Shown here: piece by piece, positions 31,199 through 40,500 of the stretch
Position numbering within the stretch: position 1 is the first letter of the stretch
How the letters are laid out: each line of letters opens with the position of its first letter
Source of the DNA: Microbulbifer elongatus
GTDB taxonomy: Bacteria > Pseudomonadota > Gammaproteobacteria > Pseudomonadales > Cellvibrionaceae
Reading direction: 5' to 3'
DNA length: 64,000 nucleotides
NCBI RefSeq assembly: GCF_021165935.1
Contig: NZ_CP088953.1
Location: 1,245,001 to 1,309,000 of the forward strand
Program-made: the position numbers and the translations under genes
The notes under the pieces: model-generated
Seen by the model: only the letters and a program-made list of their open reading frames with translations
Told to the model about the DNA's origin: nothing
Database searches by the model: none

Positions 31199-32160
31199 GG
31201 CGTATTCACTGCACCCATGATTTGGTCATAATAGAGTTCTCCATTGGCCTCAAAGTGTCGATCTGCTGCTAGGGAAACAGCAGCTGTCCCCGCAATTATC
31301 AGACCTCCCGCGATAACCGCAGCCCACCCGACTGGTGTCATGAACATGAATAGCGCGACTCCCGCTTTTGCTGCAATTACACCTGCACCTGCACTTGCTG
31401 CAAAGCGGCTAGACTCTACAAACAGGTCCTTTTCCCACTTTCCCCCAGCTTGATACGAATTGTGCACTTTACCTGCACGGGACCCGAAATCTATCACCGC
31501 CAAGCCATTGCCCAGCACTTTCGTGTATTGGCTCAACTTTACCAGCCTGTGCGCCTCAATTTCACTGCTGAGTTGCAATTTCACTACATTCCGGCTGCTG
31601 CGAGCAATATTAGTACCGCGCTCGGCACTGGTCAGCGGTGTGCCACGCCGTGAGCGAATATGGCTGGTTACCACGTGCAATTCTGCGCGAAACTGTGCCT
31701 GCATACGATTAAAGGCCGTATGCGCCTTTTGCTTTAACTGGGCCTGATTCCCTGCCTTGCTCAGTTTGGCATCCCGATAGGTGAGTAGCGCTACCTGGTA
31801 CTCCTTTACCGATTTGGCGAAAGCACTGATTCGCTCGCCGTAGACACTAGTCGAAGCGCCAGTCAGGGCAATGTTGTAATCCTTGAGTTGCTCCATCATG
31901 ACCGCAATCGCCAGTGTATTATCTTCACCAAAGGTAAGCGACAGCTCGGTCACGGGCTGGGATATGTACTTTGGTGCCAGTAGCGTTTGGATTCGCTTGC
32001 CCTGAGCGTCGCTGTGGCCATTTAACAAGTATGGGGTGTTGGCTTTGGCAAATTTGGGAGTGGGGCAGTGCAGTTCGGTGAGCTGCTGGATGTTAACGTT
32101 ACATGCCTGTTGAAGGGCGGGTGAGCTGAGACTTTTGTTACAGAGGAATACGGTACTCAC
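31195..32160 (-). CDS. Unknown protein with C-terminal hydrophobic hairpin, possible membrane-active toxin
   Basis: I start this gene at the GTG at 32160 (AAGGATCTGAAA just upstream), giving 321 residues. The longer frame to 32457 runs into the TonB receptor gene on the same strand and is unlikely. The first 60 residues contain three Cys and a LSSPALQQAC motif. The middle is a charged helical region (about 120-230). Residues about 253-301 form a Gly/Ala-rich hydrophobic hairpin (IAAKAGVALFMFMTPVGWAA...GGLIIAGTAAVSLAA) like those of pore-forming colicins and some secreted effectors. No VgrG, PAAR or signal sequence is seen, so delivery is unknown. Confidence 0.65.
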   Translation of the reverse strand: MSTVFLCNKSLSSPALQQACNVNIQQLTELHCPTPKFAKANTPYLLNGHSDAQGKRIQTLLAPKYISQPVTELSLTFGEDNTLAIAVMMEQLKDYNIALTGASTSVYGERISAFAKSVKEYQVALLTYRDAKLSKAGNQAQLKQKAHTAFNRMQAQFRAELHVVTSHIRSRRGTPLTSAERGTNIARSSRNVVKLQLSSEIEAHRLVKLSQYTKVLGNGLAVIDFGSRAGKVHNSYQAGGKWEKDLFVESSRFAASAGAGVIAAKAGVALFMFMTPVGWAAVIAGGLIIAGTAAVSLAADRHFEANGELYYDQIMGAVNTP

Positions 32161-32279
32161 TTTCAGATCCTTTGAAAATGTGCGAAACAGGAAGGCTGAA
32201 AATTCTACCGTCAATATAATCGTTGTTGAAGCGAAATTCGGAGTTTGAGCGTACCAGTCAGCGGTATCTGTGAGGGGTG

Positions 32280-32301
32280 GGCCGCTCGCATTCGAGCGGC
32301 C
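32280..32301 (-). terminator. Hairpin after the TonB receptor gene
   Basis: A perfect 9-bp stem (GGCCGCTCG / CGAGCGGCC) with a 4-base loop lies about 15 bases after the receptor stop on the minus strand. There is no T run, so it may be a Rho-dependent or weak terminator. Confidence 0.45.
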
Positions 32302-32314
32302 TTCGGGCTCTGCT

Positions 32315-34579
32315 TTACATTTTCCAGTTAAACCGCAGACCCGCGGTACGGGGTTGTCCCCATACACCGTAACCCCAATCGGCCCCGAGTGTATTCTGGT
32401 AAGTAAAATACTCTTCGTTGGTGAGATTGCGGGCGAAGGCTTCCACGCTATATGCATCGGAAGGGGAGTGCCAACTGACCTTGGCGTTCGCGAGACCGTA
32501 GGCGGACTGCATTGAATAGGGGTCGTTTTCTACCTGCAGGTAGTGATCATCCTGCCATGCATAATCGCCCTGGAATACGAGCTCACCATTGCTACCCAGA
32601 CTCTGGTAATAGCGTGCTACCAGGTTGTAAGTAAACCCTGGCGCTGAGGGCAGTTCATTGCCATCGAGGGTGTAAGTGTCAGCGGCAACAACGAAGGACT
32701 GCTCGGAATCAAACTCGGTACTGAGCCAACCCGCGCCGGCGATCACTTCAAAATTGTCGGTAATCGGAGCGGTCAGCTCCAGCTCCGCACCGGTACCGGT
32801 TACATCCCCTGCATTGGTAATGACACTGCCCTCGGCGACGCTGATAAATACCTGCGCCTGAAAATCCTGTACTGAATAGTGGAAGGCGGCGGCGTTCAAT
32901 CGGTAGACATCGGCAATGGTGGTTTTCAGGCCCAGTTCGAAATTATCGATGGTCTCTGCGCCGACGGGATCGGTGGCGAGATCGTTGCGGTTGTAGCTGC
33001 CAGAAAAGCCACCGCTTTTAAAGCCGGTAGAATAGCTGGCGTAGGCCAGTGTCTTCTCGGACGGACGCCAGTCGAGGCCGATGCGGCCGGTGGTTGCCTG
33101 GTCGCTCAGTTTCTTTTGTGTATCCACGGCATCGGCGTAAAAGCTGGGGCCGGCATCCTGTGAAAAATCGCGCTGTTCTTCGGTATAGCGCACGCCGCTC
33201 ACCAGTGTGAAGGTGCTGCTGAGATCGTATTCAACCTGTCCGAACAGAGCCCAGGAGGTGCTGTCGAGGGTGACAATTTCCTGGTGCCACAAACCGTCCG
33301 CTGTTGTCGGTGCCTGGGTATTCAGACCTCGGTCATCCTTGTAGTAGTAAGCTCCCGTTACCCAGTTGCTGTTCTGGGTTACGCCATTCAGCCGGATTTC
33401 TTGTGTATATTGCTCCGCATCTACGGCGTACTGTTCGTCAAACCAAACTGCGGGGAGTCCGTCACCATCATCCTGCAGCAGCTTGTCCAACTCTTCGTAG
33501 GCGGTGATCGAGGTGAGGGTAAACCCTTCAAAGTCGTGGATGAGTGTGGCGGATGTACCGAAGGTGTTGATTCTGGTTGCCAGTCCATCGGCTGCACCAC
33601 TGGCGACATATTCGGGTCCGAAGTTCCCGTCTACCGCCTGTTCTCCCGAGATTCCTCCCAGCCCCGGGTTCGCGCTGAAGCACTTTCCGTTTTGAATGCG
33701 CACGATCGAGCAGGTTGCAGCGCCAGCGTCCGGCGAATCCAGATATCCCAGATGGGCAAACCCAACAGATTGCTGATCAGCACTGCTGCCGTGAAGGTTT
33801 AACAGCAGGCTACTGTGATCCGCGAGGTCGATCTCAAGCTGTGTACGGTAACCGTAGCTGTCGGTGTCGTTGAGTTTCTCTCCGGTCACCACATTGGTTT
33901 GCCAGCCGTCATTGTGTGTGCTTTTGACGGCGACCCGTCCGCGGATATTTCGGTGCAGCGGGCCACTCACAGTACCTTCGAGGATACGTTCGGAATAGCT
34001 GCCATAGCTGGCGCTCGCGGTCGCCTCCAGCGTTTCAGTGGGCTTGCGGGAAACGTAGTGTACGAGACCACCGGTAGTATTGCGGCCGTAGAGTGTGCCC
34101 TGTGGGCCGCGCAGCACCTCAACCCGCTCCAGGTCGAACAATTGAATGGCCGAGCCTGCCGGGTTGCCGCGATATACGTCGTCGACATAGATGGAGACGG
34201 GGGATTCCCAAGAGTCGGAGAAATTCACCAGGCTGATGCCGCGCAGGCTGACGGAGGGGCTGGAGGCTTCGCCGAAAATGGCAAAGAAATTCATATTCGG
34301 TACTTGCTGGGTAATATCCAGCCCTTCTTCAAAGCCCATTTTGTCGATGGCATCGCCGGAAAATGCACTGACCGCGACGGAGACGTCCTGCAGGGACTGC
34401 TCGCGCTTTTGTGCGGTAACGGTGACTTCTTCAAGGACAGATTGCTGGGCGAAGGCAGTGGTGGCGGTAAGCGTACCGGCGAGTGCAATGGCGGTAGCCA
34501 GTAGTCTGCGGCCGGGTAGAAATAGCTTGAATGTTTGTGTGTCAGAATGGTGAGGCTTGCTGCGGTTTGGTGCAGGCAT
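32315..34579 (-). CDS. TonB-dependent outer-membrane receptor
   Basis: A 754-residue receptor. Signal peptide (LLATAIALAGTLTATTAFA), TonB box-like LEEVTVTAQKREQ, plug domain (DVSVAVSAFSGDAI, PSVSLRGI, ERVEVLRGPQGTLYGRNTTGGLVHYVSRKP), then a 22-strand barrel ending in AGLRFNWKM. It belongs to the large pesticin/ferri-siderophore-like group common in marine gammaproteobacteria. An AGGAG lies just upstream of the ATG. No transporter for a specific ligand is adjacent; the aldehyde dehydrogenase upstream hints at uptake of an aromatic or lignin-related compound, though that is weak. Confidence 0.93.
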   Translation of the reverse strand: MPAPNRSKPHHSDTQTFKLFLPGRRLLATAIALAGTLTATTAFAQQSVLEEVTVTAQKREQSLQDVSVAVSAFSGDAIDKMGFEEGLDITQQVPNMNFFAIFGEASSPSVSLRGISLVNFSDSWESPVSIYVDDVYRGNPAGSAIQLFDLERVEVLRGPQGTLYGRNTTGGLVHYVSRKPTETLEATASASYGSYSERILEGTVSGPLHRNIRGRVAVKSTHNDGWQTNVVTGEKLNDTDSYGYRTQLEIDLADHSSLLLNLHGSSADQQSVGFAHLGYLDSPDAGAATCSIVRIQNGKCFSANPGLGGISGEQAVDGNFGPEYVASGAADGLATRINTFGTSATLIHDFEGFTLTSITAYEELDKLLQDDGDGLPAVWFDEQYAVDAEQYTQEIRLNGVTQNSNWVTGAYYYKDDRGLNTQAPTTADGLWHQEIVTLDSTSWALFGQVEYDLSSTFTLVSGVRYTEEQRDFSQDAGPSFYADAVDTQKKLSDQATTGRIGLDWRPSEKTLAYASYSTGFKSGGFSGSYNRNDLATDPVGAETIDNFELGLKTTIADVYRLNAAAFHYSVQDFQAQVFISVAEGSVITNAGDVTGTGAELELTAPITDNFEVIAGAGWLSTEFDSEQSFVVAADTYTLDGNELPSAPGFTYNLVARYYQSLGSNGELVFQGDYAWQDDHYLQVENDPYSMQSAYGLANAKVSWHSPSDAYSVEAFARNLTNEEYFTYQNTLGADWGYGVWGQPRTAGLRFNWKM

Positions 34580-34892
34580 TTTTTTCTCCTTGTAATCGCG
34601 CGCGTTCCGTAAGAATCCGAGCTGGATTGCGCGATTGAATAGCGGGCGTCATTGCCCAGAGTGCACGGTGATATTGCATCGCCGCGATGGTGCTGGAAGT
34701 TTTCTTAAATGAAATCCAGAAAAAAAGAGCGCCAGACTGGCTAAGCTCTGGAAATACCCTACCAAAAATTACGGTTTTATCGCAATTTTGTTTCGGGTTT
34801 GAGGGGGCGGGCTTGGAGGGAGAGGTATTGAATCCGTATTGCGAAGGTGAAATTTATTCCCTTCGCAATACGTGGAAAATCAGGTGCTTGCG
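34580..34892. other. Intergenic region between dehydrogenase and receptor genes
   Basis: About 310 bases without a credible gene. It contains the receptor promoter region (34580-34700) and a strong stem-loop at 34835-34872. Plus-strand frames here have no supporting features. Confidence 0.5.
34835..34872 (-). terminator. Stem-loop downstream of the aldehyde dehydrogenase gene
   Basis: A perfect 13-bp stem (CGTATTGCGAAGG at 34835-34847 and its complement at 34860-34872) with a 12-base loop starts 20 bases after the dehydrogenase stop on the minus strand. No T run follows, but position suggests transcription termination or mRNA 3'-end protection. Confidence 0.55.
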
Positions 34893-36341
34893 TTACTTGG
34901 TTAAACGCAGCATCAGCTTCATCATTTTATTCGCCAGATTGCCGTAAGGTGGCATCAGCAATTTCAGTGGATCCAGCGGGCCCTGATAGAACACCGGGCG
35001 CAGTTTGGAGAAGGTCAGGAAACCTTCGTAGCCGTGGTAGTGGCCCATGCCACTTTCGCCCACACCACCGAAAGGAATATCGTGCTGGCCAACGTGCAGT
35101 ACGGCGTTATTCACGCTGACTCCTCCGGACATCACGTGATCAATGTAATAGTCCCGCAGTTCCTTGTCTTTGGTGAATGGGTAGATCGCCAGCGGACGGT
35201 CGCCGCTATTGATGTAGCTGGCCACTTCTTCGCGGTTTTTGTAAGTCTTGATCGGCAGTAACGGGCCGAAAATTTCCCGCTGCATTACGTCCATGTCTTC
35301 ACTGACATTGACCAGAAGGTGCGCGGGGAATTTTTTCAGGGTGTCGTTGCGGTCACCCTGTCCGTCGGTCAGGTCGATTGCGGTCGCGCCTTTCGCCAGC
35401 GCATCGTCAAGGGTGCTCCAGATACGCTGGAAGGATCGATCGTCGATTACCGAGGTGTAGTCCGGGTGCTGAATATCCGGATAGCGCTTTTTGAAAACGC
35501 GTTTCGCTTTTTCCACAAACGCATCGACCTTGTCTTCCGGCAGTAACAGGTAGTCTACCGTCGTACAGATCTGTCCGGCATTGAACAGCTTCCAGAACAG
35601 AACCCGCTCTACGGCGGTATCGGTGTCGTAGTCGGGACCGACGATCGCCGGGGATTTGCCGCCAAGCTCCAGGGTAACCGGGGTCAGATTTGCTGCCGCT
35701 GCGGCCATAACCTTGCGCCCGGTTGTTCCGGAACCGGTAAAGATCAGGTGGTCGAATTTGAGGGTGGAGAACTCTATGCCGACGCCGCCGGTCTCCTCGA
35801 GAAATACCAGTTTATCCTGGGGGAAATAGTCGCTGCTGATACGTTGCAGCAATGCAGTGAGGTTGCGGGAGTTTTCCGACATTTTCACCATGGCGCGGTT
35901 GCCGGCGGCAAAGATATTGATCAGCGGTCCGAAGGACAGGTTGATCGGAAAATTCCACGGCACGATCACGCCCACTACACCCAGTGGCTGTGGAATGACC
36001 TTGGTCGATGAGGTCGGAAACGCGGTGATGTCGATATGGCGTCGCTGGGGCTTCATCCACTTCTTCAGGCGCTTGATGGTGTCCTTGATACCATCCAGCG
36101 CGGGAAAGATTTCTGCGAACAGGGTCTCATGATGAGAGCGGTTACCGTAGTCGCTGCTTACCGCCTGCACCAGTTCGTCCTGATGATCGCGGATCATCCG
36201 GGCCAGGGATTTCAGGTCTTCAACCCGCTGCTGGTAGTTGGGGGCGGGGTTGGCCAGGTAGGCCTGGCGCTGGTTGGCCAGCAGGTTTTCCAGGGTTGCG
36301 GTATGGGCGCCTTCGCTGGTCAGGGACTGGGTATTCATCAT
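34893..36341 (-). CDS. Coniferyl-aldehyde-type NAD(P)-dependent aldehyde dehydrogenase
   Basis: A 482-residue ALDH superfamily enzyme. Motifs include PWNFPINLSFGPLINIFAAGN, the cofactor loop FTGSGTTGRKV, the general base Glu225 (LELGGKSP) and the catalytic Cys259 (NAGQICTTVDYLL). The C-terminal membrane-associated extension (LMPPYGNLANKMMKLMLRL) and the sequence FGPLLPIKTY fit the coniferyl aldehyde dehydrogenase/fatty aldehyde group. It oxidises aldehydes to acids. The AraC regulator upstream on the same strand, 154 bases away, is a likely controller. Confidence 0.9.
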   Translation of the reverse strand: MMNTQSLTSEGAHTATLENLLANQRQAYLANPAPNYQQRVEDLKSLARMIRDHQDELVQAVSSDYGNRSHHETLFAEIFPALDGIKDTIKRLKKWMKPQRRHIDITAFPTSSTKVIPQPLGVVGVIVPWNFPINLSFGPLINIFAAGNRAMVKMSENSRNLTALLQRISSDYFPQDKLVFLEETGGVGIEFSTLKFDHLIFTGSGTTGRKVMAAAAANLTPVTLELGGKSPAIVGPDYDTDTAVERVLFWKLFNAGQICTTVDYLLLPEDKVDAFVEKAKRVFKKRYPDIQHPDYTSVIDDRSFQRIWSTLDDALAKGATAIDLTDGQGDRNDTLKKFPAHLLVNVSEDMDVMQREIFGPLLPIKTYKNREEVASYINSGDRPLAIYPFTKDKELRDYYIDHVMSGGVSVNNAVLHVGQHDIPFGGVGESGMGHYHGYEGFLTFSKLRPVFYQGPLDPLKLLMPPYGNLANKMMKLMLRLTK

Positions 36342-36495
36342 CGCTTACCTAACTGTGTTTCCGGTGATACCTGGGGCGGTGTTCCGGGATAGATGCTGGT
36401 CAGTTTTGCACAGGATACGGGTTTTCCCCGGAAGAGAGTTGACCGAAGGCGTCGGCAAATTGACAGATCGCGCAACCTTGAGTCCCGCTGACTGT

Positions 36496-37500
36496 TTAGT
36501 CGGACCTTTGGCGCAGCCAGGCTCTGGGGCTGGCGCCCATGATGCGCTTGAAGGCACGGGTCAGCGCACTGAGCTGGCTGTAGCCCACCAGTTCCGCGAT
36601 CTCGGTCAGTGAGCGGCTGCCTTCCAGTAAGTAGGTACACACCTGCTCCACGCGGGTGCGGTCCAGTAGTTGCTGAAAACTGGTGCCCTGCTGGTTGAGA
36701 CGCAGCTGCAGCGTGCGCGGTGCCATGTTCGCGCTATCGGCGACCTTTTCCAGAGTCACTGGCCCTCGTGGCAACAGATTGGTAATGGTCCAGAGTAACT
36801 GTTCCTGGAAGTCATCCAGCTGCTTTTTCTTTAGAAAATCATTGATCAGGCCGAGCATTTCCGGGTTTGCACCGGCGACGGGGCGCTGCAGCAGTTCCCT
36901 GGCAAACGCGATCCCGTTGTGGTCCTGCCCGAATTGCACCGGGCACTGGAACAGTTCACGGTAGGGTGCGAGTCCTGTGCTCCCTGTGGGTGCCGTACCG
37001 CACAGCTGGACCGAGCGCAGGGCGACGGGCTCGGCGAGAAGAAAGCGGATCAGATTAAATCCGCTGGCCACCAGATTGTCACTGTGCTGGCGGGAAGCAG
37101 CGGAAGGACCGGCGAACTCGTAGCGTGAACACAGGTAGGCGGTATCCGCCGACTCCTCCAGCCAAACCTTCAGCCCCTGGGCCGTCTGTCCAATGGAGGA
37201 GGTGATCGTCTCCATAGCATCGCGCAGGGTCGGGCACTGTTGCAGCAGCAGGCCGATGGTACCGAGGGCGGCAATACTCTGCTGTTGGGCCAGCTTGAGG
37301 CCGAAGTGCGGGCAGCCGCTCAATTGAGCCCCCAGTTCCAGCAGTTCAACCTTGCTCTCCATCGGGATCATCAGGTCCGGACGATCCAGATAATCCGCAG
37401 GCAGCGCAAGGCGTTGCAGCAGTGCCCCGGCATCGACGCCGAAACTGCCAAGCAGAGATTTATAACCGGTGAGCGCGCTGGCGCGGACCATTGGGAGCAA
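36496..37500 (-). CDS. AraC-family transcriptional regulator
   Basis: A 334-residue regulator. The N-terminal arabinose-binding-like domain (PF12625 type) is followed by the C-terminal double HTH (about 240-334): VTLEKVADSANMAPRTLQLRLNQQGTSF and SLTEIAELVGYSQLSALTRAFKRIMGASPRAWLRQ. The start is a TTG at 37500 with GAGAGGA 6 bases upstream; an ATG three codons later is the alternative. Located just upstream of the aldehyde dehydrogenase on the same strand, it probably activates that gene. Confidence 0.9.
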   Translation of the reverse strand: MLPMVRASALTGYKSLLGSFGVDAGALLQRLALPADYLDRPDLMIPMESKVELLELGAQLSGCPHFGLKLAQQQSIAALGTIGLLLQQCPTLRDAMETITSSIGQTAQGLKVWLEESADTAYLCSRYEFAGPSAASRQHSDNLVASGFNLIRFLLAEPVALRSVQLCGTAPTGSTGLAPYRELFQCPVQFGQDHNGIAFARELLQRPVAGANPEMLGLINDFLKKKQLDDFQEQLLWTITNLLPRGPVTLEKVADSANMAPRTLQLRLNQQGTSFQQLLDRTRVEQVCTYLLEGSRSLTEIAELVGYSQLSALTRAFKRIMGASPRAWLRQRSD

Positions 37501-37581
37501 GGGGTATCCTCTCCAGAATCAATCTTCCGGATATGATACCCAACCTGCCCCCGTGCACGCGATAGTGCGTCCGCGGCGAAC

Positions 37582-40500
37582 TCAGTCGCGTTTCTGTTGT
37601 TGCTCTTGTTCTGCGACCATCTCCGCGAACGCCAGCAGTATCGGCGATAGCTGTGACTCCCGCATCTCTTGTCCGATCAGATCCAGTTGCTGCTGCAGCT
37701 GGCTACGGTCACCGTTGATATGCCGCTGCTCTCCGCCGTTGGAAGAAGACTGCAAGGGCGATGGCAGCGGTTCAACTTCCGGTGTCCAGCGCGGGACATC
37801 TGCGGGCAGATCAGGACTCGCTGCGGGACGTTCAAAATTGCCAAACAGGGAGTTGTCACGGAAACCGGCAAAATCCTTGTCCATCTGCAGCGGACTGGAT
37901 TTGTGTGAGTCCTTCGGCGCGCTGGTATCGATGCTGAGGTCATTACCAAACACCCGCGACCAGTCGTTGGGGTATTTCCCTCCATCCACCGGGCCGAAAG
38001 CCGGGTCGTAATAGTCCCCGTTGCGGCCACCCTGTAAATTGCTGGCGACATCCTCTGTTTCTTTGGAGATCAGTCGCCCGTGCATCTGTGGCATCTGGCG
38101 CTCCCACGCCCGCAGTGGCTCCATGTACTGCGGATACAATTGCGACAGGGTGATGTTGTCCACATTGATTTCGTTTTCAATGTGCGTGTTGTCGCTGTCT
38201 GTATTGTCGTCCGGATTCTGATCCGGGCCATTGCCGCCATCATCGGTGATACTCGCGGTGTTCTGAGTTTCCTGAACGGTGGGGTCCAGCGGGAAATTCA
38301 CGATGACCGAAAAAGTGACGCTGCCTTGCTCTCCGGGGGCGAGTGTGCCGACGTCGAATGTGTAGCTATCGCCGTTGCGCACCCAGCCTGGCGTGGAATT
38401 AGCCGCGTCAAAGGTCGTATTTGGCGGCAACGTTTCGGTAATGACGACGCCGGTGGAGGTGGTGTTACCGCGGTTGCCGAAGTCGATCGTGTAAACAATG
38501 GATTCCGTTGGCCGAGGCTCCACATCGCCGTCGTCTTTATCGATGTACAGGTCGACAAATTCGATGGCAAAGGTCTCGCTGTCGGTATTGTTTTCCGGTG
38601 TGGGGTCGGGGCCGTTGCGGCCGTCGTCTTCTACCGCCACGGTGTTGGTCTGCAAGGAAACGTCCACGGGGATCTGGTCGGTGACGACCGCCGTCAACGT
38701 CAGCGTGATCGTGTCGCCGGCGGCCAGAGGGCCGATATTCCAGGTTACCGTGCCCGCGGCGAGGTCAACGATGCCGCCATCGCTCGCAGTAATATCGGTA
38801 AGCAGGCTGGTGTCCGGCAGGGTGTCGGTGACGACAACGCCGGTACCGTCCTGATTGCCCTGGTTGCTGACCGAGATTGTCCAGCGAATGGTGTCTCCCG
38901 GGTGTGCGGGATCGCTGAAGTTCTCCGTTTTGTCAATTGTGTAGTCCGGTCGGGCCGCGACAATGACCGCGGGGTTGTCCCGATCTTCAGTGGAGTTGTT
39001 GCCTGGCTCCTGATCTGGTCCGTTACTGCCATCGTCCACGATCGTGGCAATGTTGGTAAAACTGGCAAGGCCAGATGGTACCGGATCGGGAACGATCACC
39101 GCGAACTGCACGGTGCCAGTTTCTCCAGGCTCGAGGTCGCCAAGGTCAAAAAACAGTTCATCGCCGATTCGGGTCCAGCCCGGTGTGGAATTGGTCGGGT
39201 CGAATGTGGTGGCACCGGGAATCGTTTCGGTGATGGATACGCCGGTTGCGGTTTCGGTGCCGAGGTTCGCGTAGCGCAGGGTATAGGTAACGACATCACC
39301 GGGGAACACGATACCGTCGTCATCATTTACCTCTTTGTTAATCGCTACATCGATGTAAGTGATCTCGAACTCAGTGCTATCGGTATTGTTGTCGGGGGTC
39401 GGGTCAGGCCCGTTGGTGCCATCGTCGGTCACCGCTACCGTGTTGGTCTGGATGCTAAGCGGGAGTTGGGCGGTAAGATCATTCACCACTTCAGCGGACA
39501 GTTCTAGCGTCAACGTTTCCCCGGCGGCGAGGTCGCCAATATCCCAGGTGACAGTCCCGGCATTCAGGTCGATCACGCCGCCGTTGCTGGCGGTGAAGTT
39601 GGTAAACAGGCTGGTATCCGGCAGGGTGTCGGTGACCACGACACCGGTGCCATCCTGATTGCCCTGGTTGCTGATCTCGATGGTCCAGCTGACCGGGTCA
39701 CCGGGCTGTACCGGGCTGGTGAAGTCATTGGTTTTGACGGCCACGTAGTCTGGCGTTGCCCCGATCGGGGTTACTTCGTTGTCCGTATTGTTATCCGTAT
39801 TCTGATCGGGACCGTTTTCGCCATCGTCATTGATGCTGGCGGTATTGCTGGTTTCTACCACACCGGTTGGCATCGGATCGTTAAAGATCACGGCAAAGTC
39901 GACACTGCCGGTTTCGCCGGCGGCCAGAGTGCCGAGGTCGAGGGTCAGGGTGTTGCCGTTCTGTACCCAGCGCGGATCCGAGTTGGCCGCATCGAAGGTG
40001 GTGTACTCTGGCAGGGTTTCGGTAATGACGACACCGGTTGCTTCCTGGGTGCCGTTGTTGGCGTAATTCAGGGTATAGACCAGGGTATCGCCCGGTGCGG
40101 CGGTAATGCCACCATCGTCTTTGTCGATGGCGAGATCCACATAGGTAATATCAAATTCGGCTTCATCGGTATTGTTATCCGGGGTGGGGTCGGGTCCGTT
40201 GCTGCCATCGTCATCCACCACCACGGTATTGGTTTGGGTGGGGATGGTCGTGGGTACCGACTCGGCGACTTCTGCGCTGAGAGTCAGGGTAATGGCCTCG
40301 CCAGCGCCGAGGTCGCCGATATCCCAGGTGACGGTGCCGGCACCCAGGTCGATCACCCCGCCGGTGCTAGCGGTAAAGTTGGTAAACAGGCTGACATCCG
40401 GCAGTGTGTCGGTGACCACCACACCGGTTCCGTCCTGATTCCCCTGGTTGCTGATTTCGATGGTCCAGCTGACGCTGTCGCCGGGCTGAATGGGACCGAC

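Noticed and set aside
32161..32457. A 99-codon N-terminal extension of the possible toxin gene.
   Set aside because: It runs into the TonB receptor gene in the same direction, while a GTG with a good Shine-Dalgarno sequence exists at 32160.
38080..39507. Long plus-strand frames opposite the repeat part of the giant protein.
   Set aside because: They mirror the repeat period of the sense gene, lack a ribosome site and resemble no protein family.
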